11,607 bases of DNA from Cryomorphaceae bacterium (GTDB lineage: Bacteria > Bacteroidota > Bacteroidia > Flavobacteriales_D > Crocinitomicaceae): the NCBI GenBank assembly GCA_027485365.1, contig JAIXRD010000329.1, forward strand, positions 1 to 11,607. Direction: 5' to 3'. The translations under genes were made by a program, and so were the position numbers. Below, one piece after another: positions 1 to 5,364 of the stretch; the first letter of the stretch is position 1; each line of letters starts with the position of its first letter. The notes below the pieces were generated by a model. It did no database searches. It had not been told where the DNA came from and saw only the letters and a program-made list of their open reading frames with translations.

Positions 1-393
1 ATTGATCTCATTACCACCAAAAAGATCTTCTATTAATGGATTATCATCAGCGATTGAAAACATCGTGTTTGACATGTTCGGAACCAATGCAATAGAGTCG
101 TAAGATTGATTCGTAGGGGTTAAGTTTAAATTTATTCGTAAATAATAAACTTGAACAACGCCGGTAATCTTAGGGTTAAATGCAATGGTTTTGTCTATGT
201 AATTTACGTTAAAGAGCTCCTTTGAAACCGTGTCGTTTTCATAAATGCAATAAACACTTCCGGGTAAAATCGATAAGGAATCTATTTGCTGTGGTGTTGC
301 TTTTGATATCAGTTCGCGAACTTGATAACTTGATTGCCCGAATAGAGTCCCTCCAAGGAGTAGCAGGATCCATAAGCACCAAGTATTCTTCAT
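1..393 (-). CDS. N-terminal fragment of a secreted or outer-membrane protein (partial, 3' end outside the window)
   Basis: An open frame of 131 codons reads from an ATG at 393-391 to the left edge with no stop. The first residues form a signal peptide: MKN, a hydrophobic stretch (about 6-15), then LFG with Gln at 20 as the likely new N-terminus (LFG|QSS). The mature part begins with a beta-rich domain in which short strands alternate with polar turns. A line such as DSLSILPGSVY, followed by NVNYIDKTIAFNP, recalls the N-terminal domain of a large, functionally undefined Bacteroidota outer-membrane family in which a Gly/Ser-rich stretch and a long beta barrel follow. That family guess is from memory and tentative; the diagnostic part would lie outside the window. 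The gene is divergent from the GH16 gene with 63 bp between the starts, and a TAATTTCG box ends five bases before its ATG. The signal peptide and reading frame are well supported; the family is not. Confidence 0.72.
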   Translation of the reverse strand, partial: MKNTWCLWILLLLGGTLFGQSSYQVRELISKATPQQIDSLSILPGSVYCIYENDTVSKELFNVNYIDKTIAFNPKITGVVQVYYLRINLNLTPTNQSYDSIALVPNMSNTMFSIADDNPLIEDLFGGNEIN

Positions 394-398
394 TTTTA

Positions 399-406
399 CG
401 AAATTA
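399..406 (-). promoter_or_regulatory. Possible -7 promoter box (TAATTTCG) for the leftmost minus-strand gene
   Basis: On the minus strand TAATTTCG differs by one base from the Bacteroidota -7 consensus TAnnTTTG and ends five bases before the ATG at 393. No matching TTTG -33 element was found at the usual distance of about 20 bases. If used, it would give an almost leaderless transcript. Confidence 0.3.
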
Positions 407-431
407 CGCAATGTAAACTAACGGGGTTTGC

Positions 432-439
432 TAATTTTG
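432..439 (+). promoter_or_regulatory. Probable -7 promoter box (TAATTTTG) for the GH16 gene
   Basis: TAATTTTG matches the Bacteroidota consensus TAnnTTTG exactly and lies 17 bases before the ATG at 457, within the 63-bp divergent intergenic region. No good TTTG -33 element is present about 20 bases upstream, so the promoter may be weak or dependent on an activator. Confidence 0.45.
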
Positions 440-456
440 ATTGTAATTTAATGTAA

Positions 457-1614
457 ATGAGATATCTCTTAATTCTTCTCTGCGTTCTTACGCAAACGGT
501 CTACAGTCAAGACACCTTATTAATTTGGATTGACCCTGAAGGAATTTACACCGGTAACCCTTCGTTGTTTGATGAATTTAATGGCCGCAAATTAGATGAA
601 TCAACCTGGTATGGCTATTATCCTTGGGGAGGTTTGTCTTTGGATGCAAACACCTATACAGACCCGCGCATGTGTGAACAATCTGGCGGGGTATTGAAGC
701 TTTCCGTTGACACTGTGAATGAATGGCGGTCCTTTCCGGATTGGATGATCGACCAAGAAAAAATCAGTAAAACACCAAGCTTAATGCAAAACGGGAAGGT
801 ACAGATTAATCGTTTAACTGCTGCTGCTTGGAGTAAAAAACAATTTAGGTTTGGATACTTTGAAGCGCGATGCTTTTTGCCAAAGGGTAAAGGATATTGG
901 CCAGCCTTCTGGCTTTACGGCGGAAATCCGAATGAAGAAATTGATATCATGGAAGCAAAGGGCGAACGAACAACTTCCTATCATGTGGATATACATTGCC
1001 CTAATCGCTGTGATCGTATAAAACAGTTTGGAATGATAGACAAGCCTTTTGGTCATTGGGTAAAGACCAAGCAAAAGCTAACCGGAGAATGGGTGACCTT
1101 TTCGGGCTTGTGGGCACCCGAAGGGGTATCGTTCTATTTTAATGACCGCCTTGTTGCTCAGCATCAGGCGACGTTTAATACCTCTATGAATTTGATTGCT
1201 AATTTTTCATTGGCCATGGATAAGGGACCATTTTCTCCCGGTCCAAACGCAAAGACAGGATTTCCCGCGGAATATTTGATTGACTACATCCGGGCGTGGG
1301 AAATCCCTGAGTTAACAAATAACCCCTTGGCTTATAGCGGAATAAGTGAAGCGTCTTTTGTGAAGGTAGTCCCATCTAGGGCGCATGAAGTTAAGTTTGA
1401 GTTTTCACCTAACATTTCTTCTGAGTGCAGAATATTTATTGAAAAAGAAGTGCTTGAATCCAACAAGGAGCTGGATTTTATACCAGTAATGGAGCTGGAT
1501 TTAAATGCAAGAATTCAATACATTGATTATACCTATTGGTCGCCAGGAACCTATTATCTACGAATTGTCAACGGAACAAAAACCAAACAGGTAGCTTTTC
1601 TTACACGCCCTTAG
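457..1614 (+). CDS. Secreted GH16-family glycoside hydrolase with probable T9SS type A C-terminal domain
   Basis: This is a predicted extracellular endo-acting beta-glycanase of family GH16, the family of laminarinases, lichenases, agarases and carrageenases. A signal peptide (residues 1-17, cleavage VYS|Q) is followed by a beta-sandwich catalytic domain at about 30-282. The catalytic signature EIDIME lies at 161-166, so E161 is the expected nucleophile, D163 the assisting residue and E166 the acid/base. The preceding GYWPAFWL (146-153) and the closing YLIDYIRAWE (273-282) are also typical of GH16. Residues of about 295-385 form a separate beta-rich tail ending in GTYYLRIVNG and a final beta strand. 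This resembles T9SS type A sorting domains, though it is divergent and lacks the usual PNP motif. The substrate cannot be told from the sequence, and no SusC/SusD genes or regulators lie nearby. The 3' end overlaps the opposing cyclotransferase gene by 14 bp. Confidence 0.9.
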   Translation: MRYLLILLCVLTQTVYSQDTLLIWIDPEGIYTGNPSLFDEFNGRKLDESTWYGYYPWGGLSLDANTYTDPRMCEQSGGVLKLSVDTVNEWRSFPDWMIDQEKISKTPSLMQNGKVQINRLTAAAWSKKQFRFGYFEARCFLPKGKGYWPAFWLYGGNPNEEIDIMEAKGERTTSYHVDIHCPNRCDRIKQFGMIDKPFGHWVKTKQKLTGEWVTFSGLWAPEGVSFYFNDRLVAQHQATFNTSMNLIANFSLAMDKGPFSPGPNAKTGFPAEYLIDYIRAWEIPELTNNPLAYSGISEASFVKVVPSRAHEVKFEFSPNISSECRIFIEKEVLESNKELDFIPVMELDLNARIQYIDYTYWSPGTYYLRIVNGTKTKQVAFLTRP

Positions 1615-2689
1615 GCTTAGTAAAGACAACTTCAAAAAGGCTTGTCCAAAACTTCCCGGTAATATAGGTTTTACCTGTCTTTTGGTTGTACGCAATACCA
1701 TTTAGGACTTCTCCACTTCCTTTGCCTTTTTGAACAGCTTCTGTGGCGTCAATGGTTGCTATTACTTTTCCAGTAGCTGGCTCGATCACCGCAATCAAAT
1801 TACTGGTCCAGATGTTTGCGTATATGAACCCATCTATATATTCAAGCTCATTCAATTTTGTAATGGCGCCCTCATGGGTATATACTTGAATGGTTTTTAT
1901 TTCTTTAAACGTTTTAGGGTCTCGAAATGTAAGGGTTTCACTTCCGTCAGACATGATTAAATATGTGCCATCATAGGTTAGCCCCCAGCCTTCACCGACA
2001 TATGTATATTGTCGAAGCGGGGCAAATGTTTTTTTGTCATATACGTAGCAGGTATTGTTTTGCCATGTGATTTGAAATAGTTCATTTCCAACAAGAGTAA
2101 TCCCCTCTCCAAAGATAGGTGCTGCGGCGCTCCTTTTTCGAAGAATTTTACCTGAATTTAAATCAACCTCACCTATCATTGTGGCTCCAATGCCGTTAGG
2201 GTCTCCGGTCCCCTCGAAGAGTTTACCTTCAGAAAAAGCAAGCCCTTGGGTAAAAGAGGAGTCATTGTGGACATACTGGTTTTTTAAAACAAGAGACCAA
2301 GATGCAGGAGTTACATCTGACAACACATAGAGCACACGTTCGTCTTCGCTGATACCTCGGGTATTGTGTTTGGCAGTTATTTTCAGTTGGTGAGCGCCAA
2401 GCGTTAAAAGCCTTTTGGGAATAGAAATTGACGATTTGTTTTGTATGTTCTTATACGTTGATATCAGGCTGTCATCAAGATATAATGATACGGAAACTGG
2501 GCCATCTTGAGTTAAAAATGAACTGTTAAAGTCCGACCCAAGTACACACGTTAGACTTCCTTCCGTTTCAAAATAGGCCAAGGGCCCAAATTCTTCTTCA
2601 GGTGAAGAAGGCGCAAAACTTTTATAAAGGAATACCCCAGCAACCAGCGAAAGGAAGAAAAGGATAAGTAAGGTTTTTTTATTTTTCAT
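1601..2689 (-). CDS. Membrane-anchored glutaminyl-peptide cyclotransferase (type I beta-propeller glutaminyl cyclase)
   Basis: The enzyme converts N-terminal glutamine of proteins to pyroglutamate with release of ammonia. With the start at 2689 the protein has 362 residues. A lysine-flanked hydrophobic segment (about 6-22) without a lipobox suggests a signal anchor facing the periplasm. Residues of about 38-125 look like an Ig-like beta domain, and about 130-360 hold the five-bladed propeller. Propeller motifs typical of plant/bacterial type I cyclases are FTQGL (146-150), FGEGI (193-197), ITWQ (207-210), EGWGL (233-237), MSDGS (246-250), LNELE (279-283), YANIW (290-294), LNGIAY (329-334) and TGKFW (344-348). 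An in-frame ATG at 2740 exists, but 2689 gives the normal MKNKK-hydrophobic N-terminus and an 11-bp overlap with the upstream ytxJ-like gene, which suggests translational coupling. It is the last gene of the pheS operon. From memory, an Ig-like N-terminal domain is usual in Bacteroidota members. Confidence 0.93.
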   Translation of the reverse strand: MKNKKTLLILFFLSLVAGVFLYKSFAPSSPEEEFGPLAYFETEGSLTCVLGSDFNSSFLTQDGPVSVSLYLDDSLISTYKNIQNKSSISIPKRLLTLGAHQLKITAKHNTRGISEDERVLYVLSDVTPASWSLVLKNQYVHNDSSFTQGLAFSEGKLFEGTGDPNGIGATMIGEVDLNSGKILRKRSAAAPIFGEGITLVGNELFQITWQNNTCYVYDKKTFAPLRQYTYVGEGWGLTYDGTYLIMSDGSETLTFRDPKTFKEIKTIQVYTHEGAITKLNELEYIDGFIYANIWTSNLIAVIEPATGKVIATIDATEAVQKGKGSGEVLNGIAYNQKTGKTYITGKFWTSLFEVVFTKPKGV

Positions 2690-3008
2690 TGCATGTAAGA
2701 ATAAAATCACAGTCAATACCCTCATGCGAAGTGCTTCCAATTACTCGACCATTCCTGATAACGAATAATTGTGGAGATTGATGTTCGGTGTGATACCTTA
2801 GGGCGATTTCATTGGAAATCGAACGGAAACTAAGCAAGTCTAAGACCCAACAATCTGCCTGGAGATCTGTGCAGGACTTCAGGCGTTTAAGCGCCATAGA
2901 TGATATGATACACCGGGTAGAATGTTTGAAAATGAGTTGAGTGGATTTATGGCTTAACTGCTCAATCTGATCAAGTTGGATAGCGGAGTCTAAGTCTTTA
3001 AAATCCAT
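2679..3008 (-). CDS. ytxJ: YtxJ-like bacillithiol-system thioredoxin-fold protein
   Basis: This 109-residue cytoplasmic protein matches the YtxJ/DUF2847 family, a monothiol thioredoxin-like group linked to bacillithiol redox chemistry (a bacilliredoxin-type role). The active-site segment is KHSTRCIIS (28-36), with C33 as the single conserved cysteine where a classical thioredoxin would have CxxC. S78-P79-Q80 fits the cis-proline loop facing the active site, followed by the strand LFVIRNG (81-87) and the predicted last helix. Further cysteines are at 46, 53, 100 and 106; the last two lie near the C-terminus and are not part of the core family motif as I recall it. The gene starts three bases after the pheS stop and overlaps the cyclotransferase start by 11 bp, so it is clearly co-transcribed. 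Direct activity on bacillithiolated proteins is inferred from the family. Confidence 0.87.
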   Translation of the reverse strand: MDFKDLDSAIQLDQIEQLSHKSTQLIFKHSTRCIISSMALKRLKSCTDLQADCWVLDLLSFRSISNEIALRYHTEHQSPQLFVIRNGRVIGSTSHEGIDCDFILTCNEK

Positions 3009-3011
3009 TAT

Positions 3012-4025
3012 TTAAAAATGAAATTGTGATAGAAATCGCACGTCGTTTTCAGAATACAGGCGTAAATCGTTCACGCGATATTTTAATTGGGCAATTCGTT
3101 CAACACCCATGCCAAATGCGAATCCACTATATTCTTTCGAGTCTATGCCACACGCATCCAAAACATTCGGATCAACCATGCCGCAACCAAGAATTTCAAG
3201 CCAACCGGTGTGTTTGCAAACGTTACACCCGTCCCCCTGGCAAAGCGAACACGAAACATCTACTTCTGCGCTCGGCTCTGTAAAAGGAAAATAAGAAGGC
3301 CGTAGCCTAATCTTCGCGGAACCTCCAAAAAAGGATTTCGCAAAAAAGTCTATGGTTTGTTTAAGGTCTGCGAAGGATACGTTTTTGTCAATGTATAAGC
3401 CTTCGATTTGATGGAAAAAGCAATGCGCCCGGGCTGAAATCGCCTCGTTTCGATAGACTCTTCCGGGTGAAATTGTTCTAATCGGAGGTTTTTGCGTTTC
3501 CATTACCCGAACTTGAACCGAACTGGTATGAGTTCTTAATGAAAGCCCTTCAATAGAAGAATCAATAAAAAAGGTGTCTTGCATATCACGCGCCGGATGA
3601 TCTGGCGGGAAATTAAGGGCAGAGAAATTGTGCCAATCGTCTTCGATTTCAGGCCCTTCAGATACAGAAAATCCGATCGTTGAAAAAATGTTTGTTATCT
3701 CATTGCGAACCAGTGTCAGCGGATGTAGGCTACCTAAGGAGGTGCTGCGCCCAGGCCGGGTTAAATCCAACAGGCTTTTCGGTTGTTTCGCTTGATCATT
3801 TAAATTCGCAGATGAAATTATGTTTTCTAAGTGTTGTTTAAGCTCGTTTAAGAGCTGCCCTATTTCCTTTTTTTCTTCATTGGGAACCGTTTTAAAGTCT
3901 TGATAGAGCGATTTTAATACGCCCTTAGTCCCTAGGTATTTAATTCGAAAAGATTCCGCTTCAGCATTATCAGCAATAACAATTCCTGAGATTTCGCGTT
4001 GAATTTGTTCGATTCTTTCTCGCAT
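3012..4025 (-). CDS. pheS: Phenylalanine--tRNA ligase alpha subunit
   Basis: This is the catalytic alpha subunit of the alpha2/beta2 class II synthetase that charges tRNA-Phe with phenylalanine. Residues of about 1-85 form the N-terminal tRNA-binding coiled-coil arm, and about 90-337 the class II catalytic core. Landmarks are SEGPEIEDDWHNF (122-134), RTHTSS (164-169), GRVYRNEAISARAHCFFHQIEG (motif 2 region, 188-209), a four-Cys cluster (C259, C262, C267, C270), TGWLEILGCGMV (273-284) and motif 3 GFAFGMGVER (301-310). A303 in the FAFG segment is the usual small residue of the phenylalanine pocket. At 337 residues the protein is full length. The pheT beta subunit is not next to it. It is the first gene of an operon with ytxJ-like (3-bp gap) and the cyclotransferase. 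The ATG at 4025 gives the expected N-terminus. Confidence 0.98.
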   Translation of the reverse strand: MRERIEQIQREISGIVIADNAEAESFRIKYLGTKGVLKSLYQDFKTVPNEEKKEIGQLLNELKQHLENIISSANLNDQAKQPKSLLDLTRPGRSTSLGSLHPLTLVRNEITNIFSTIGFSVSEGPEIEDDWHNFSALNFPPDHPARDMQDTFFIDSSIEGLSLRTHTSSVQVRVMETQKPPIRTISPGRVYRNEAISARAHCFFHQIEGLYIDKNVSFADLKQTIDFFAKSFFGGSAKIRLRPSYFPFTEPSAEVDVSCSLCQGDGCNVCKHTGWLEILGCGMVDPNVLDACGIDSKEYSGFAFGMGVERIAQLKYRVNDLRLYSENDVRFLSQFHF

Positions 4026-4069
4026 AGTGTAACTTTTAAGGGCCGAAGTTGGTTTAAGATGTTAGTTAG

Positions 4070-4077
4070 CAAAATTA
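4070..4077 (-). promoter_or_regulatory. Probable -7 promoter box (TAATTTTG) for the pheS operon
   Basis: On the minus strand TAATTTTG matches TAnnTTTG exactly and lies 44 bases before the pheS ATG, leaving room for a leader of roughly 40 bases. No TTTG -33 element was found at standard spacing. I saw no T-box or Phe-rich leader peptide in the leader, so feedback control by tRNA-Phe is not evident. Confidence 0.45.
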
Positions 4078-4147
4078 GGATTTTATTTGCAATTGCTTTC
4101 TGAATCATTGAGACGAATAAGAAATTGTATTTGAAATTTTCTAAATT

Positions 4148-4179
4148 TTTGTGTTTCACTAATTTATGTGTTACTTTTG
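4148..4179 (+). promoter_or_regulatory. Bacteroidota-type promoter, TTTG-N20-TACTTTTG, for the lipoprotein pair
   Basis: A TTTG -33 element (4148-4151) is followed after 20 bases by TACTTTTG (4172-4179), an exact fit to the TTTG/TAnnTTTG promoter of Bacteroidota. It ends 16 bases before the ATG at 4196. This is the only promoter in the window with both elements intact, so the lipoprotein pair may be well expressed. Confidence 0.65.
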
Positions 4180-4195
4180 ATTGATTGTAAATTGT

Positions 4196-4567
4196 ATGAA
4201 AAAACTAATTATTCTCGGAATTACGGCAGCATTTTTATTAACCACAAATGGCTGTAAGTCTAAAGACCCCGCAATACTTAAAGTATTTGTTCGGTCCTCT
4301 TCTAATCAATTAATGAGCGGAGCAAAGGTGGTAGTGATTGGAGACCAACAAAGTAATCCGCCTACGGGTTCTTTTGTGGACACTACGTTTACCAATACTT
4401 CTGGTTTTACTTCTGTTGATATGGATCAGTACTTCAACACCTCAGGACCAGATAATACGACAGGATATTTTGATATAATTGTCAAGCATAATAATAAAAC
4501 CGCAACTGGTTACACGCGTTGCCGTGTACATACCACGGCAGTAGAAACTATTTATCTTCCTAATTAA
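4196..4567 (+). CDS. Lipoprotein with a small Ig/carboxypeptidase-regulatory-like beta-sandwich, first of a tandem paralogous pair
   Basis: The 123-residue product starts MKKLIILG and has a lipoprotein signal ending at C20. The box TNGC lacks the common Leu or Val at -3, so it is a slightly weak lipobox. The mature part is one beta-sandwich domain: LKVFVRSSSNQLMSGAKVVVIG, then VDTTFTNTSGFTSVDM, the pattern of CarboxypepD_reg-like or big-Ig domains in which a T-[ND]-x-x-G turn precedes a strand. The ATG at 4196 is preferred over an in-frame TTG five codons upstream (4181), because 4196 gives a standard lysine-led signal peptide and the promoter box lies 16 bases before it. It is followed after 20 bp by a paralogue of identical length. 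The specific function is unknown; the fold suggests a structural or binding role at the envelope. Confidence 0.85.
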   Translation: MKKLIILGITAAFLLTTNGCKSKDPAILKVFVRSSSNQLMSGAKVVVIGDQQSNPPTGSFVDTTFTNTSGFTSVDMDQYFNTSGPDNTTGYFDIIVKHNNKTATGYTRCRVHTTAVETIYLPN

Positions 4568-4587
4568 TCGTTAAGTTTATTAAAGAA

Positions 4588-4959
4588 ATGAAAAAGAAAA
4601 CATTGTTATTCGCGGCTTTAAGTATTGCTTTAATCGGCTTGAATGCTTGCGTTAAAAAAGAAGACACCATTGCTAAAATTGAAGTTCGTGATGAGAATAA
4701 CGCCTTGGTTGAACAAGCCATGGTAGTGTTGCATGGTACCTCAACCTGCAATTGTCCTTCTCAGGTAGTGGTTTATGATACGGCGTACACAAACGCGGCA
4801 GGAATTGCCACATTTAATTACAACGAAATTTACCAGCTTGGACAAGCGGGTGTGGCTGTATTAGACATTGAAGCATACAAAGGAAACCGTCAAGGCCAAG
4901 GAATTATAAAAATTGAGGCCGAAAAAACCAATGAAGAAACGGTTATTATTCAGCCGTAA
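4588..4959 (+). CDS. Lipoprotein with a small Ig/carboxypeptidase-regulatory-like beta-sandwich, second of a tandem paralogous pair
   Basis: The 123-residue product has the signal MKKKTLLF and a canonical lipobox LNAC, with lipidated C21. The mature start VKKED carries a Lys followed by two acidic residues, which resembles the lipoprotein export signal known from Capnocytophaga; surface exposure is therefore possible but inferred. The single beta domain aligns with the preceding protein: A-x-x-KVxVR near the start, a central VVV/MVVLHG strand, VVYDTAYTNAAGIATFNY against VDTTFTNTSGFTSVDM, and a final ETVIIQP against ETIYLPN. It also has a CNC motif (about 51-53) that the first copy lacks. The 20-bp spacing and lack of a promoter box indicate co-transcription with the first copy. 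Its stop codon directly abuts the stop of the opposing gene. The function is unknown. Confidence 0.86.
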   Translation: MKKKTLLFAALSIALIGLNACVKKEDTIAKIEVRDENNALVEQAMVVLHGTSTCNCPSQVVVYDTAYTNAAGIATFNYNEIYQLGQAGVAVLDIEAYKGNRQGQGIIKIEAEKTNEETVIIQP

Positions 4960-5268
4960 TTAAGCACTGATTTTGAGGGAAGGGTATCCTTGTGCAGCCA
5001 ATTCCTCAAGTGATAATGGGAGGGTTTTATAGCTGTTTAAATCAATGCTAAAATGTATCTCTGAATCATACATTTCTTCTTGAATTAAGTCGTACGTTGA
5101 AATCTCAGTTAATTGTTTATTAAGTAAGCCCACGACTCTGTTTAAGCTGCTAAAACTCAGCTCAATATAACTATCAATGCATAAATTATTAATGCAGAGT
5201 TCGCCGAAACAAAGAACTTTATTGCTAAAGTTGTTAAATTCAATTTTGCGGATTTTAATCGTTTTCAT
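4960..5268 (-). CDS. Hypothetical protein, 102 residues
   Basis: I do not recognise this family. The product has no signal peptide or membrane segment and is probably cytoplasmic. It begins with an alternating basic/hydrophobic strand (MKTIKIRKIEF), has cysteines at about 20, 25 and 30 in a beta-like segment, and has an acidic middle part (LIQEEMYDSEIHF). It ends with LPLSLEELAAQGYPSLKIS, which looks like a short helix and strand. The composition and AT-rich codon use match the neighbours, and the gene fills exactly the space between the lipoprotein pair and the tatC promoter region, which supports it being real. It converges on the second lipoprotein with no spacer and diverges from tatC across 96 bp. 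Upstream, AATCTTTG at 5288-5281 (minus) is a weak -7-like box. Confidence 0.68.
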   Translation of the reverse strand: MKTIKIRKIEFNNFSNKVLCFGELCINNLCIDSYIELSFSSLNRVVGLLNKQLTEISTYDLIQEEMYDSEIHFSIDLNSYKTLPLSLEELAAQGYPSLKISA

Positions 5269-5299
5269 CGCTTGTTTTTACAAAGATTCATTCGGTAGA

Positions 5300-5316
5300 A
5301 CGTAATCAATTTACGT
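5300..5316. promoter_or_regulatory. Inverted repeat ACGTAA-n5-TTACGT in a divergent promoter region
   Basis: Perfect 6-bp arms (ACGTAA at 5300-5305, TTACGT at 5311-5316) are separated by five bases. The repeat sits near the middle of the 96-bp region between the divergent 102-residue gene and tatC. Size and spacing fit a dimeric regulator site, but short palindromes arise by chance in AT-rich DNA, so this is only a candidate operator. Confidence 0.28.
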
Positions 5317-5352
5317 GGTGATAATTATCCAAAATAAACTGTGATTTTTAGC

Positions 5353-5360
5353 TAAATTTG
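5353..5360 (+). promoter_or_regulatory. Probable -7 promoter box (TAAATTTG) for the tatC operon
   Basis: TAAATTTG is an exact TAnnTTTG match and ends four bases before the tatC ATG at 5365. A start of transcription at the normal distance would fall at or very close to the start codon, giving a leaderless or near-leaderless mRNA. No TTTG -33 element is present about 20 bases upstream. Confidence 0.45.
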
Positions 5361-5364
5361 TGGG

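Noticed and set aside
222..416. Plus-strand open frame of 64 codons at the left end
   Set aside because: It is the shadow of the better-supported minus-strand gene at 1-393, which has a signal peptide and no stop; the plus frame has a basic, low-quality composition.
3026..3305. Three overlapping plus-strand open frames within pheS
   Set aside because: They lie antisense to the conserved Cys-cluster and motif region of pheS and have no recognisable protein character.
4089..4096. 8-bp palindrome GCAATTGC in the pheS/lipoprotein intergenic region
   Set aside because: It is short, AT-centred and without spaced half-sites, so it is likely chance.
3932..4159. Minus-strand open frame over the pheS start and upstream region
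   Set aside because: It is in another frame than pheS, is Asn/Lys/Leu-rich, and covers the probable promoter box; nothing suggests coding.
4026..4195. Possible T-box, attenuator or riboswitch in the pheS leader
   Set aside because: No Phe-rich leader peptide, no hairpin with a T-run and no T-box-like sequence could be seen in the roughly 40-base leader.
4560..4751. Minus-strand open frame antisense to the second lipoprotein
   Set aside because: It is fully explained as a shadow of the lipoprotein gene.
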